Shown here piece after piece: positions 16,270 to 28,784 of a DNA stretch of 64,000 nucleotides. The stretch is taken from assembly GCF_018604545.1 (NCBI RefSeq), contig NZ_CP075896.1, positions 2,294,001 through 2,358,000 of the forward strand. The letters run 5' to 3'. The notes beneath the pieces are model-generated. The model searched no databases. It worked only from the letters and a program-made list of their open reading frames with translations, and was not told the origin of the DNA. Numbering within the stretch: position 1 is the first letter of the stretch; each line of letters begins with the position of its first letter. The stretch comes from Streptomyces koelreuteriae. GTDB taxonomy: Bacteria > Actinomycetota > Actinomycetes > Streptomycetales > Streptomycetaceae. The translations under genes were made by a program, and so were the position numbers.

Positions 16270-17766
16270 GTGCGCCTGCCCGCTCGCCGCCTGCTTCCCG
16301 CCACCGCCCTCACGGCCGCTTCCGCCCTGCTCACCGGCTGCTTCACCGGCACCCAGCAGGCCACGGACGACTCCGGGCCGGGAGGCAAGCGCATACGCGT
16401 CGCCATGCTCCAGCCACCCCGCTCCGGCCTCTCCCCGCTCTCCGACGACGCGTTCAAGCTGTCGCGCTGGTCGACCGCCGAGACGCTGGTGAAGCTGGAC
16501 CGGGAGGGCGACGCCCGGCCCGCGCTCGCCACCGAGTGGAAGCAGTCCGGCCGCACCTGGACCTTCAGCCTCCGCGACGGCGTCACCTTCCACGACGGCA
16601 CGAAGCTCACCCCCGAAGCCGTCGTCCGGGCCCTCACCGAGGCCGCCACCGCCTCCCCCAAGCCCCGCATCCTCGACGGCGTGGACCTGACCGCGAAGGC
16701 CGACGGCGAGAAGGTCACCGTCACCACCGCCACCGAGGACCCCCTGGTCCCGCAGCGCCTCAGCTCCCCGCAGCTCGCGATCCTCGCGGCGAAGGCCTAC
16801 CGGGGAAAGACCGTGAACCCCGTCGGCGCCGGCACCGGCCCCTTCGAGCTGACGAAGGTCACCGGCACCTCCTCCGCCACCCTCGACCGCTACGACGGCT
16901 ACTGGGGCGGCAAGGCCGAATCCCCCGGCATCGACGTGAAGTTCGTCCCCGACGGCACCGCCCGCGCGGCGGCGCTGCGCAGCGGCGAGGCCGACATCGT
17001 CGAGGCGATCCCCGTCTCGCAGGCCGCCGTCCTGGACCAGGACCTGGTCACCGAGGTCCCGATGCCGCGCACCAACACCCTCTACCTGAACACCGGGAAG
17101 GGCGCGTTCAAGGACCCCGCGATCCGCGCCGCGGCCAGGGCGGCGATCGACGCCGAGTCGATCGTGAAGGGCGTCTACGAGGGCCGCGCCGACGTCGCGA
17201 AGGGCCTGCTCGGGCCCGCCCTCCCCTGGGCTGCCGAGCTGCGCACCCCGGTCGAGCGCGCCGAGCCCGGCGACCCGGCGGGCAAGACCGTCACGATCGG
17301 CACGTACACCGACCGCTCCGAGATGCCCGAGGCCGCCGCAGCGCTGCAACAGCAGCTCCAGAAGGCCGGGTTCAAGGTGAAGCTGGACGTGCGCGAGTAC
17401 GCCAACATCGAGTCCGACGCGCTCGCGGGCCGCTTCGACGCGTTCGTCCTCTCCCGCGCCACCGTCCTCGACTCCGGCGACCCGGCCGCGTATCTCTACA
17501 GCGACTTCGCCTCCCAGGGCACCTTCAATCTCTCGCACCTGAAGGACCCCGAGGTCGACAAGGCCCTGAAGAAGGCCACCGACACCCCGGTCGGCGACGC
17601 CCGCCGCAAGGCGATCGCCGAGGCCGAGGCCGCCGTCCTGGCCACGGACGCGGCCGTTCCGATGCTCCACGAGCGCGTGATCCAGGGCGATGCCGCCGGG
17701 GTCGTGAACGCCGCGCACGACCCGCGCGAGCGGGAACTCGTCACCGCGGACACCTACGTCAAGTGA
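16270..17766 (+). CDS. Opp/Nik-type solute-binding lipoprotein
   Basis: 498 residues. A basic start, hydrophobic segment and LLTGC lipobox at about residues 18-22 mark a lipoprotein held at the membrane. The rest is a family 5 extracellular solute-binding protein (SBP_bac_5): WSTAETLVKLDREGDARPALATEW, TFHDGTKLTPEAVVRAL, GTGPFELTKV and PRTNTLYLNTGKGAFKDPAIRAA are family blocks. The GTG start has GGAGGG 4 bases upstream. This family binds peptides, nickel complexes and metallophores. With a Zur-like box upstream, a zinc-metallophore or metal-chelate ligand is more likely than a dietary peptide, but that is inference. It opens a four-gene importer operon. Confidence 0.88.
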   Translation: MRLPARRLLPATALTAASALLTGCFTGTQQATDDSGPGGKRIRVAMLQPPRSGLSPLSDDAFKLSRWSTAETLVKLDREGDARPALATEWKQSGRTWTFSLRDGVTFHDGTKLTPEAVVRALTEAATASPKPRILDGVDLTAKADGEKVTVTTATEDPLVPQRLSSPQLAILAAKAYRGKTVNPVGAGTGPFELTKVTGTSSATLDRYDGYWGGKAESPGIDVKFVPDGTARAAALRSGEADIVEAIPVSQAAVLDQDLVTEVPMPRTNTLYLNTGKGAFKDPAIRAAARAAIDAESIVKGVYEGRADVAKGLLGPALPWAAELRTPVERAEPGDPAGKTVTIGTYTDRSEMPEAAAALQQQLQKAGFKVKLDVREYANIESDALAGRFDAFVLSRATVLDSGDPAAYLYSDFASQGTFNLSHLKDPEVDKALKKATDTPVGDARRKAIAEAEAAVLATDAAVPMLHERVIQGDAAGVVNAAHDPRERELVTADTYVK

Positions 17767-19529
17767 AGTCCCTCGCGAAGCACACGGCCGGGCTGACCCG
17801 CTGCGCCGGTCTCCTCGCCGTCCTGGCCGTCGTCGGCCTGCTGCCCTGGCTCTCCCACCGCGACCCGGCACTCACCGTGCTGCGCGCCCGGTCGGCCGAG
17901 CAGGAGGCGACCGAGGAGGCCCTGGCCGCGATCCGCGCCGACCTCGGCCTGGACGCCGGTCCGCTGTCCCTGCTCGGCCGGTGGGCCGCCGACCTGCTGC
18001 ACGGCGACTTCGGCACCTCCTGGGTGTCGGGCCACGACGTCCTGCCCTCCGTGATCGCCGGGCTCCAGGTGTCGCTGGGGCTGATGGGTGCGGCGCTCGG
18101 CGTGGCGGTCCTGCTGGCCGCCGCGCTGGTGACGCCGGTGCTGGTGCGCGGGCGGGGCTCGGCCGGGGCGTTCGCCGCGATGCTGGCCGCCGTACCCGAG
18201 TTCCTGCTGGCCACCGTGGCGCTGCTGGTGTTCGGGGTGTGGCTCGGATGGCTGCCGACGTCCGGCTGGCAGAGCGTCGAGTATCTGGTGCTGCCCGCGC
18301 TCGCCCTGGGCGTCCCGGCGGGCGGGCTGCTCGGGCGGCTGGTGGCGGACGCGCTGCCCGCCGTGCTCGACGAGCGGTGGGCGGAGCTGTGGCGGGGCGC
18401 CGGGGTGAGCCGGGCGCGGATCGCGGGGGCGGCGCTGCGGCGCGTTCTGCCGCCGCTGGTACCGCAGTTCGGGATGGTCGCCGTCGGTCTGACGGGTGGT
18501 GCGGTGGCCGTGGAGACGGTGTTCGCGGTGCCGGGCATCGGCCGTACGGCCCTCGGCGCGGCCCGGTCGCAGGATCTTCCGCTGCTGCAGGGCTCGGTCC
18601 TCGCGCTGCTGCTGCTCGGGCTGGTCGCGGGCGCGGTGGCGGCGGGCGTACGACACCGGCTGCTGGGGCCCTCGCTGCGGGACGCCGGGCTGACGCTGCC
18701 ACCGGCCCGCCCGGTCCGCGCGCACCCGGCCGTTCCGGTGGTCCTGGCCGCCGTTCTGCTGCTCACCATCGGCTGGGGCCTGCTGCGCGACCCCTACACC
18801 GTGGACACCACCGTCCGTCTCGCCGCGCCTTCCTGGTCACATCCGCTCGGCACCGACGGTCTCGGCCGTGATGTGCTCGCCCGGCTCGGTCACGGCGCCG
18901 CCTCGACGGTCGGCACGGCGACGGCGGTCTGTCTGCTGGGCCTGCTGATCGCACTCGTGCTGGGCTTCGCGCCGGGCCTCGCGGCGGGCGCGTCGGACAT
19001 CGCCAACGCCCTGCCGCCGGTGATCGTCGGCATCCTGGTCGCGGCGGCCGTCGGACCGGGCACCGGAGGGGCGGCCCTGGCGGTGGCTCTGATCTCCTGG
19101 CCCGCCCTGTCCGCGCACGCGGCGGCCCTGGTCCAGGAGGTGCGGGCGTCCGCGTTCCTCACCGCCCAACGGGCCATCGGCGCAAGCCCGTTCTGGATCC
19201 TCACCCGGCATGTCCTGCCGTCCGTCGCCGCCCCGGTCGCCCGCCATGCCCTGCTGCGGCTGCCGGGCATCGCCCTGGCCCTGGCCTCCCTCGGCTTCCT
19301 GGGCCTCGGCGCCCAGCCGCCCGCCCCCGAGTGGGGCCTGCTGCTGGAGGAGTCCCGGGCCTATGTGGAACGCGCCCCGTGGGCGGCCCTCGCCCCGGCG
19401 GTGGCCCTGGCCCTGCTGGCGGGCCTCGCCGTGTCGGGCGCGGCGCTCACGCAAGGCCGGAGAGTACGGCGAACCACCCCGGCGCCCGTCGAGACCAAGG
19501 CGAAGAAGGAGGCCCCCGTTGGAGTCTGA
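17763..19529 (+). CDS. Fused double permease of the Opp/Nik importer
   Basis: 588 residues that combine two permeases normally made as separate DppB/NikB and DppC/NikC proteins. Residues 1 to about 300 are the B-type module (LGRWAADLLHGDFGTSWVSG, LPALALGVPAGG, ALRRVLPPLVPQFG with the EAA-like loop, ETVFAVPGIGRTALGA); residues about 310-588 are the C-type module (HPLGTDGLGRDVLARL, IGASPFWILTRHVLPSVAAP as EAA loop, LGFLGLGAQPPAPEWG). The GTG start overlaps the binding-protein stop (GTGA). One chain thus provides both halves of the translocation pore. No frameshift or stop separates the halves, so the fusion is real in the sequence. Confidence 0.9.
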   Translation: MKSLAKHTAGLTRCAGLLAVLAVVGLLPWLSHRDPALTVLRARSAEQEATEEALAAIRADLGLDAGPLSLLGRWAADLLHGDFGTSWVSGHDVLPSVIAGLQVSLGLMGAALGVAVLLAAALVTPVLVRGRGSAGAFAAMLAAVPEFLLATVALLVFGVWLGWLPTSGWQSVEYLVLPALALGVPAGGLLGRLVADALPAVLDERWAELWRGAGVSRARIAGAALRRVLPPLVPQFGMVAVGLTGGAVAVETVFAVPGIGRTALGAARSQDLPLLQGSVLALLLLGLVAGAVAAGVRHRLLGPSLRDAGLTLPPARPVRAHPAVPVVLAAVLLLTIGWGLLRDPYTVDTTVRLAAPSWSHPLGTDGLGRDVLARLGHGAASTVGTATAVCLLGLLIALVLGFAPGLAAGASDIANALPPVIVGILVAAAVGPGTGGAALAVALISWPALSAHAAALVQEVRASAFLTAQRAIGASPFWILTRHVLPSVAAPVARHALLRLPGIALALASLGFLGLGAQPPAPEWGLLLEESRAYVERAPWAALAPAVALALLAGLAVSGAALTQGRRVRRTTPAPVETKAKKEAPVGV

Positions 19530-20487
19530 GCCCCTGCTGTCCGTGCGCGAGCTGCGGATCGCCTTCGACGGGGTCGAGGCCGTGCGCGGTCTCTCCTTCG
19601 ACGTGCTGCCGCGTGAAGTCCTGGGAATCGTCGGCGAGTCAGGAGCGGGCAAGTCCCTCACGGCCCGCGCGCTCCTCGGCATGACGCCGCGCGGCGCGAC
19701 CACCGGCGGGACGATCACCCCGGACCTCTCCGCCCACCGCGGCCGCCGTATCTCCCTCGTCCCGCAGGACGCCCTGTCCGCCCTCTCCCCCGTGCACCCG
19801 GTCGGCGACCAACTCGCCGCCGCTGTACGGTCGGTGACCGGGGCCTCCCGCAAGGAGGCCCGGGCCCGGGCGGTCGCGGCCCTGGACCGCGTAGGCATCC
19901 CGGACGCGGCACGCACGGCACGGGCGTATCCGCACGAGTACTCCGGCGGCATGCGACAGCGCGCCGTGATCGCCATGGCCACGATCAACGAGCCCGACCT
20001 CGTCATCGCCGACGAGCCCACCACCGCCCTCGACGAGGAGCGCCGCGACCAGGTCCTGCGGCTGCTCGCCGAGCAGCGGGAGGCGGTCGGCGCCGCGCTC
20101 GTCCTGGTCACCCACGACCTGGACGCCGTGGCGGCCCACGCGGACCGGGTGCTGGTCATGTACGCCGGCCGCCTCACCGAACTCGGCCCGGCGGAAGAGG
20201 TACTGGCCCGCCCCCGCGCCCCCTATACGGCCGGCCTGCTGGCGTCCCTCCCGCAGCACGCTCCCCCGGGCCGCCGCCTGCCCGCCCTGCGCGGCACCCC
20301 GCCCGCCCCGGGCGCGCTCCCGCCGGGCTGCGCCTTCGCCCCGCGCTGCCCGCTCGCCGCGGACCCCTGCCACACGACGGAACCGGAGCCCCGGCAGGTG
20401 GCCGGACGCCTGGTCGCCTGCCATCGCCATGAGGAACTCCCCCACCCCGCGACGGAGTTGTTCATGAAGGAGGGACAACCGGCATGA
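19519..20487 (+). CDS. Importer ATPase 1 (DppD/NikD-like), TTG start
   Basis: 322 residues. Walker A GESGAGKS, signature YSGGMRQR, Walker B VIADEPTTALD and the switch His in VTHDLD are intact. The C-terminus has the oligopeptide-transporter extension with the Cys cluster CAFAPRCPLAADPC. The start is taken as TTG at 19519, overlapping the permease end by 11 bases, because AAGGAGG lies 6 bases upstream and no ATG or GTG fits. It energises transport through the fused permease and pairs with the next ATPase. Confidence 0.88.
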   Translation: MESEPLLSVRELRIAFDGVEAVRGLSFDVLPREVLGIVGESGAGKSLTARALLGMTPRGATTGGTITPDLSAHRGRRISLVPQDALSALSPVHPVGDQLAAAVRSVTGASRKEARARAVAALDRVGIPDAARTARAYPHEYSGGMRQRAVIAMATINEPDLVIADEPTTALDEERRDQVLRLLAEQREAVGAALVLVTHDLDAVAAHADRVLVMYAGRLTELGPAEEVLARPRAPYTAGLLASLPQHAPPGRRLPALRGTPPAPGALPPGCAFAPRCPLAADPCHTTEPEPRQVAGRLVACHRHEELPHPATELFMKEGQPA

Positions 20488-21176
20488 CCGATCCCCTGCT
20501 CGACGTCCGCGACCTGGTCGTCCGCTACGGCCAGGTCACCGCCGTGGACGGCGTCTCCTTCTCCCTGGCCCCCGGAGAAACCCTCGCCCTGAACGGCCCG
20601 TCCGGCTGCGGCAAGTCCTCCACGGCCCTCGCGGTGCTCCAGCTCCGCCGCCCGGCCGGAGGTGAAGTCCATTTCGAGGGGCGGGAGTTGACGTCCCTCC
20701 CGGAACACGAACTGCGTCCGCTGCGTCCCCGTATGCAGCCCGTCTTCCAGGACCCGTACGGCTCGCTGAGCCCCCGCCACCGCATCCGGGACGCCGTCGC
20801 CGAACCGCTGAAGGTCCAGGGCCGCTGGCGCCCCACGGCCGGGCCCGCCCGGGTGGCCGAACTCCTCGACCGGGTCGGCCTCGACCCCGCGTACGGCGAC
20901 CGCCGGCCGCACGAACTCTCCGGCGGCCAGTGCCAGCGTGCCGGCATCGCCCGCGCCCTGGCCTGCGAACCACGCCTGCTGGTCCTCGACGAGCCGGTGT
21001 CGTCGCTCGACCCGTCGGTGCGGGCGGGCGTACTGAACCTGCTGGCCGACCTCCAGGACGACCTGGGCCTCGGCTACCTGTTCATCTGCCACGACCGAGC
21101 GCTCGTACGGCACTTCGCGGACCGGGTGATCGAGATGCGCGAGGGCCGCCTCACGTCCGGTCAGCGGCCTCGATGA
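20484..21176 (+). CDS. Importer ATPase 2 (DppF/NikE-like), short form
   Basis: 230 residues. Walker A GPSGCGKSS, Q-loop VFQDPYGSLSP, signature LSGGQCQR, Walker B LLVLDEPVSSLD and the His of ICHDRALV are all present. Unlike ATPase 1 it ends right after the ATPase core and lacks the C-terminal oligopeptide-transporter extension. The ATG overlaps the previous stop (ATGA). Its 3' end overlaps the convergent TetR gene by 26 bases. It completes the four-gene importer. Confidence 0.88.
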   Translation: MTDPLLDVRDLVVRYGQVTAVDGVSFSLAPGETLALNGPSGCGKSSTALAVLQLRRPAGGEVHFEGRELTSLPEHELRPLRPRMQPVFQDPYGSLSPRHRIRDAVAEPLKVQGRWRPTAGPARVAELLDRVGLDPAYGDRRPHELSGGQCQRAGIARALACEPRLLVLDEPVSSLDPSVRAGVLNLLADLQDDLGLGYLFICHDRALVRHFADRVIEMREGRLTSGQRPR

Positions 21177-21735
21177 CCTGGCGCAGCCCGTCGGTGAGCG
21201 CGTCGGCGTCCGGCGCACGCTCGGGGTCGAAGTTCCACTGTGCGATGAGCCCCGTCATCAGCGTCGTGTAGAACCTGCCGAGCGTATCCAGGGTCTTGTC
21301 CGGGATGTCCTCCTCACGGACCCCCATGAAGAGCGCGACCAGGGCACGCTCGGCATCCCGCTGCTGTTGCGCCAGATGGTCGCGCACCACGGGCAGCTGG
21401 TCCCCCATGGCCACGATCTCCATGCTGAGGCGCCACATCGAACCGGGCCCCCGCATGGTCCCGATGATGTTGGACCACACCTCCTGGAACCGCTCCAGCG
21501 AGCCGGGCTCGGCCTCGCTCCCCCCGGGCTTCTCCCCCTCGAAGGCGTCGGAGAGCTCACCGACCAGCGACAGATACGCCTCCGCGACCAGCGCGTCCTT
21601 CGAGCCGTAGTGATAGCCGATCGAAGCCAGGTTGGTCCCCGACTCCTTGACGATGTCGCGCGCGGTCGTGCGCATGAACCCCTTCGCCAACAGGCAGCGC
21701 TTGGCGCCCTCGAGCAGATCCTCACGGTGTCCCAT
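21151..21735 (-). CDS. TetR-family regulator of the adjacent efflux pump
   Basis: 194 residues from the ATG at 21735. The N-terminal HTH (LLAKGFMRTTARDIVKESG followed by TNLASIGYHYGSKDALV) is clear; the C-terminal domain is of the TetR_C type found with multidrug pumps. It is divergent from a QacA-like MFS gene with 99 bases between, containing two inverted repeats, so it most likely represses that pump and itself and is released by a pump substrate. The gene's 3' end overlaps the convergent ABC ATPase. Confidence 0.85.
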   Translation of the reverse strand: MGHREDLLEGAKRCLLAKGFMRTTARDIVKESGTNLASIGYHYGSKDALVAEAYLSLVGELSDAFEGEKPGGSEAEPGSLERFQEVWSNIIGTMRGPGSMWRLSMEIVAMGDQLPVVRDHLAQQQRDAERALVALFMGVREEDIPDKTLDTLGRFYTTLMTGLIAQWNFDPERAPDADALTDGLRQVIEAADRT

Positions 21736-21777
21736 GACAGCCCACTCTACCCCGGCATTCATACACCCGTCCCAGAC

Positions 21778-21819
21778 GTACGTTTTATACATGCGTACTA
21801 GACAAGCGTTTAAGACGCT
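21778..21819. promoter_or_regulatory. Two inverted repeats in the tetR/MFS promoter region
   Basis: GTACG-N11-CGTAC (21778-21798) and AGCGT-TTAAG-ACGCT (21805-21819) lie in an AT-richer divergent promoter region between the TetR and pump starts. They are candidate operators for the TetR protein. Confidence 0.5.
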
Positions 21820-21834
21820 CGTACAGTCCTGCCC

Positions 21835-23376
21835 ATGACGACGAACCCCACCCCTCCGGCCCGTGCCGGCCGCCGTGAATGGACGGCGCTCGGCGTGCTG
21901 ATGCTGCCGTTGCTGCTGGTCTCGATGGACGTCTCCGTCCTGTACTTCGCGGTCCCCGCGATCAGCGCCGACCTGGAGCCGAGCGCCACCCAGCAGCTCT
22001 GGATCTTCGACATCTACGGCTTCGTCCTGGCCGGCCTGCTGATGACCATGGGCTCCCTCGGCGACCGCATCGGCCGCCGCAGGCTCCTGCTGTTCGGCGC
22101 CGCCGCCTTCGGCGCGGCCTCCCTGGTGGCGGCCTATGCGAACAGCGCCGAGACCCTGATCGCCGCCCGGGCGGTCCTCGGCATCGGCGGCGCGACACTG
22201 ATGCCCTCGACGATGGCGCTGGTGCGCACGATGTTCACCGACCCCGCGCAGCGCACCAAGGCGATCGGCGTGTGGTCGGGGGTGATGACGGCCGGCATCG
22301 CGCTCGGCTCGGTGATGAGCGGTGTGCTGGTCGAGCACTTCTGGTGGGGCTCGGTCTTCCTGGTCAATCTGCCCGCGATGGCACTGCTCCTGGTCCTCGG
22401 GCCCTTCCTGCTGCCCGAGTCGAGGAACCCGCACCCCGGCCGCTTCGACCGGCTGAGCGTTCCGCTGTCGATGGCGGCGGTGCTCCCCGTGATCTACGGC
22501 CTGAAGGAACTCGCGTCGCAGGGCTGGGACGTGCGGTACGCGATGTCGGTGTCCGTCGGCCTGGTCTTCGCCGCGCTCTTCGTCCACCGCCAGCGCACGG
22601 CGGTGTCCCCGCTGATCTCACCGGAGCTGTTCCGGGCCCGCGGTTTCGGCCCGGCCGTCGTCCTCAACCTCGTCGCCGCCTTCGGCATGATGGGCTCGGC
22701 GTACTTCACGACGCAGTACATCCAGTCGGTCCTGGACATGGGCCCCCTGGAGGCGGCGCTGTGGAGCCTGCTGCCGTCGGTGCCGATCGGGCTGGCGGCC
22801 GTGGCCGGCGCGCAGTTGGTGCAGCGGGGCGTTCCCCGCGCGCATGTCGTCGGCGGAGGCTTCGCGGTCACCGCGTGCGGCTATGTGCTGCTGGCCCTGG
22901 CCGGGACGGACTCGCTGTGGCTGCTGCTCGCCGCGTGCGCCGTTCTGGCCTCCGGCGTGGTCGTCGTCATGTCGCAGGTGGCGGACCTGGCCCTGAACGC
23001 CGCCCCGGTGGAGAAGGCGGGCGCGGCCTCGTCCCTGCTGGAGACGGGCACCGAGTTCGGCGGCGCGCTGAGCATGGCGTTCCTGGGCTCCATCGGTACG
23101 GCCGTCTACCGCCACGAGATCCCGGCCTCGGCGCCCGCCCCGGCCCGCGAGACCCTGGGCGGCGCCTTGGCCGTCGCCGACCGGCTGCCGGGGCGCGCGG
23201 GAGACGCCCTGGCGACGGCGGCCCGCGAGGCCTTCACCAGCGGTATGCACGCGGCGGCGATCACCAGCGCGGTGCTGCTGGTGGGAGCGGCGGTGGCCGC
23301 CACGGTGCTCCTGCGGCGGGTCCCCGAAAAGGAAAACGCCGGACGGGCTGATCAGCTCAGCCCGTCCGGCGTCTGA
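21835..23376 (+). CDS. MFS drug exporter, DHA2 (QacA/SmvA-like) family
   Basis: 513 residues, with hydrophobicity fitting 14 membrane helices. DHA2 signatures include VSMDVSVLYFAVPAISADL in helix 1, the motif A loop GSLGDRIGRRRLLLFGA, RAVLGIGGATLMPSTMAL and the antiporter motif C region GVMTAGIALGSVMSGVLVEH. The family uses the proton gradient to expel cationic drugs, dyes and antiseptics. Control by the divergent TetR is likely. The last codons lie inside a 15-base-pair hairpin that should end transcription before convergent serA. Confidence 0.88.
   Translation: MTTNPTPPARAGRREWTALGVLMLPLLLVSMDVSVLYFAVPAISADLEPSATQQLWIFDIYGFVLAGLLMTMGSLGDRIGRRRLLLFGAAAFGAASLVAAYANSAETLIAARAVLGIGGATLMPSTMALVRTMFTDPAQRTKAIGVWSGVMTAGIALGSVMSGVLVEHFWWGSVFLVNLPAMALLLVLGPFLLPESRNPHPGRFDRLSVPLSMAAVLPVIYGLKELASQGWDVRYAMSVSVGLVFAALFVHRQRTAVSPLISPELFRARGFGPAVVLNLVAAFGMMGSAYFTTQYIQSVLDMGPLEAALWSLLPSVPIGLAAVAGAQLVQRGVPRAHVVGGGFAVTACGYVLLALAGTDSLWLLLAACAVLASGVVVVMSQVADLALNAAPVEKAGAASSLLETGTEFGGALSMAFLGSIGTAVYRHEIPASAPAPARETLGGALAVADRLPGRAGDALATAAREAFTSGMHAAAITSAVLLVGAAVAATVLLRRVPEKENAGRADQLSPSGV
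23337..23371. terminator. Bidirectional terminator inside the MFS 3' end
   Basis: CGCCGGACGGGCTGA pairs perfectly with TCAGCCCGTCCGGCG around TCAGC. It overlaps the last codons of the MFS gene and ends 12 bases before the serA stop codon, serving both convergent genes. Confidence 0.8.
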
Positions 23377-23383
23377 AGGCAGG

Positions 23384-24973
23384 TCAGACCAGGTTCACGG
23401 AACGAGCGGAGGTCGTACCGATCTCCGCCGCCACCTCGGCCAGCACCCCGGCGGTCACCGTGTCGTCCACGGTCAGCACCGCCAGCGCCTCGCCGCCGAC
23501 CGCGGCCCGCGAGACCTGCATGCCGGCGATGTTGATGCCCGCCTCGCCGAGGATGCGGCCCACGGTGCCGACGACACCCGGACGGTCCTCGTACCGCAGC
23601 ACGACCATGTGCTCGGCGAGCGCGAGGTCGACGTCGTACTCCCCGACCGCGACGATCTTCTGGAGGTGCTTCGGGCCGGCCAGCGTGCCGGAGACCGACA
23701 CCTCCTCGCCGTCGGCGAGGGTGCCGCGCACGGTGACGACATTGCGGTGCTCGGACGCCTCGGAGCTGGTGGTCAGGCGCACCTCGACCCCGCGCTCCTG
23801 CGCGAACAGCGGGGCGTTCACATAGGACACCGTCTCGTCGACGACGTCCTCGAAGACACCCTTGAGGGCGGACAGCTCCAGCACCTTCACATCGTGCTGG
23901 GTGATCTCGCCGTACACCTCGACGTCGAGGCGGACCGCGACCTCACCGGCGAGCGCCGTGAAGATCCGGCCGAGACGCTCGGCGAGCGGCAGGCCCGGCT
24001 TGACGTCCTCGGCGATGACACCGCCCTGCACGTTCACCGCGTCCGGGACGAGCTCACCGGCGAGGGCGAGCCGCACCGAGCGGGCGACGGCGATACCGGC
24101 CTTCTCCTGCGCCTCGTCCGTGGAGGCACCGAGGTGCGGGGTGGCGACGACCTGGTCGAACTCGAAGAGCGGGGAGTCCGTGCAGGGCTCCTTCGCGTAC
24201 ACGTCGAGACCGGCACCGGCGACCCGGCCCTCCTTGAGGGCGGAGTACAGCGCCTCCTCGTCGACGATCCCGCCGCGCGCGGCGTTGACGATGCGCACGC
24301 TCGGCTTGACCTTGCGCAGTGCCTCGTCGCCGATCAGACCGAGGGTCTCGGGCGTCTTCGGGAGGTGGACGGTGATGAAGTCGGAGACCTCGAGCAGCTC
24401 GTCCAGCGACAGCACCTTGACGCCCATCTGCGCGGCGCGGGCCGGCTGCACATAGGGGTCGTAGGCGACGACCTTCATGCCGAAGGCCGACATGCGCTGG
24501 GCGACGAGGGCACCGATGCGGCCGAGGCCGACGACGCCGAGGGTCTTCTCGGCCAGCTCGACGCCGGTGTACTTGCTGCGCTTCCACTCGCTGTTCTTCA
24601 GCGCGGCGTTGGCCTGCGGAATGTTGCGGGCGGTGGCGAGCAGCAGACCGCAGGCCAGCTCGGCGGCGGTCACGATGTTCGAGGTGGGGGCGTTGACGAC
24701 CATCACGCCGGCCTTGGTGGCGGCGGAGACGTCCACGTTGTCCAGGCCGACGCCGGCTCGTGCGACGACCTTGAGCTTGTTCGCCGCGGCGATCGCCTCG
24801 GCGTCGACCTTGGTGGCCGAACGGATCAGGATCGCGTCGACATCGGCGATGGCCGGGAGCAGCTCGGCTCGGTCCCCGCCGTTGCAATGCCGGATCTCGA
24901 AGTCCGGGCCAAGCGCGTCGACGGTTGCGGGCGACAGCTCTTCAGCGATGAGTACGACGGGTTTCGAGCTCAC
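23384..24973 (-). CDS. serA: D-3-phosphoglycerate dehydrogenase
   Basis: 529 residues, the long actinobacterial SerA that commits 3-phosphoglycerate to serine. The GTG at 24973 (GAGGA 5 bases upstream, protein VSSKPVVLIAEELSP) is preferred to a GTG four codons earlier. Domains: substrate/NAD-binding residues 1 to about 315 (GLGRIGALVAQR nucleotide loop; catalytic Arg in VNAARGGIVDE, Glu in the YAKEP region, His in TPHLGAS), an intervening ASB-like domain about 320-450 (VNVQGG, LPLAERLGRI), and a C-terminal ACT domain about 455-529 (VLRYEDRPGVVGTVGRILGEAGINIAGMQ) for serine feedback control. It is convergent with the MFS gene and downstream of ilvC beyond a terminator. Confidence 0.95.
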   Translation of the reverse strand: MSSKPVVLIAEELSPATVDALGPDFEIRHCNGGDRAELLPAIADVDAILIRSATKVDAEAIAAANKLKVVARAGVGLDNVDVSAATKAGVMVVNAPTSNIVTAAELACGLLLATARNIPQANAALKNSEWKRSKYTGVELAEKTLGVVGLGRIGALVAQRMSAFGMKVVAYDPYVQPARAAQMGVKVLSLDELLEVSDFITVHLPKTPETLGLIGDEALRKVKPSVRIVNAARGGIVDEEALYSALKEGRVAGAGLDVYAKEPCTDSPLFEFDQVVATPHLGASTDEAQEKAGIAVARSVRLALAGELVPDAVNVQGGVIAEDVKPGLPLAERLGRIFTALAGEVAVRLDVEVYGEITQHDVKVLELSALKGVFEDVVDETVSYVNAPLFAQERGVEVRLTTSSEASEHRNVVTVRGTLADGEEVSVSGTLAGPKHLQKIVAVGEYDVDLALAEHMVVLRYEDRPGVVGTVGRILGEAGINIAGMQVSRAAVGGEALAVLTVDDTVTAGVLAEVAAEIGTTSARSVNLV

Positions 24974-25149
24974 GTGAGTCCTCACAAGTCCAGTGCTGCG
25001 GACGGCCGTCCCGACGGCCGCAGGCGGTGGAGGGGCTAGCCGCGTGGAAGACGCACGACGCTGTGAGCCTGACGCGTATATATGCAGCAGTGTAGTGGTG
25101 CTGCGGTGGGCGCCTCACGCCTGTGCGGAAGGATCACCCGGACGAGAAA

Positions 25150-25185
25150 GGGGCCGGTCGCGGCAGCGGTGCCGCGGCCGGCCCC
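25150..25185 (-). terminator. Terminator of ilvC
   Basis: GGGGCCGG (25150-25157) pairs with CCGGCCCC (25178-25185) and the stem continues inward with CGCGGCA/TGCCGCG around GCGG after a small bulge. It begins 7 bases after the ilvC stop. The AT-rich run near 25075-25095 (TATATA) beyond it probably belongs to the serA promoter. Confidence 0.8.
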
Positions 25186-25191
25186 GGGGGC

Positions 25192-28703
<3,512 letters not shown>

Positions 28704-28784
28704 CGGCATTCTCTTCTCAGATGCTGAGGGTTTTTTGCGAGGTTCGTGCGGTTTTCGGCTGCTGCACGTCAGGCGCCTGTGCAA

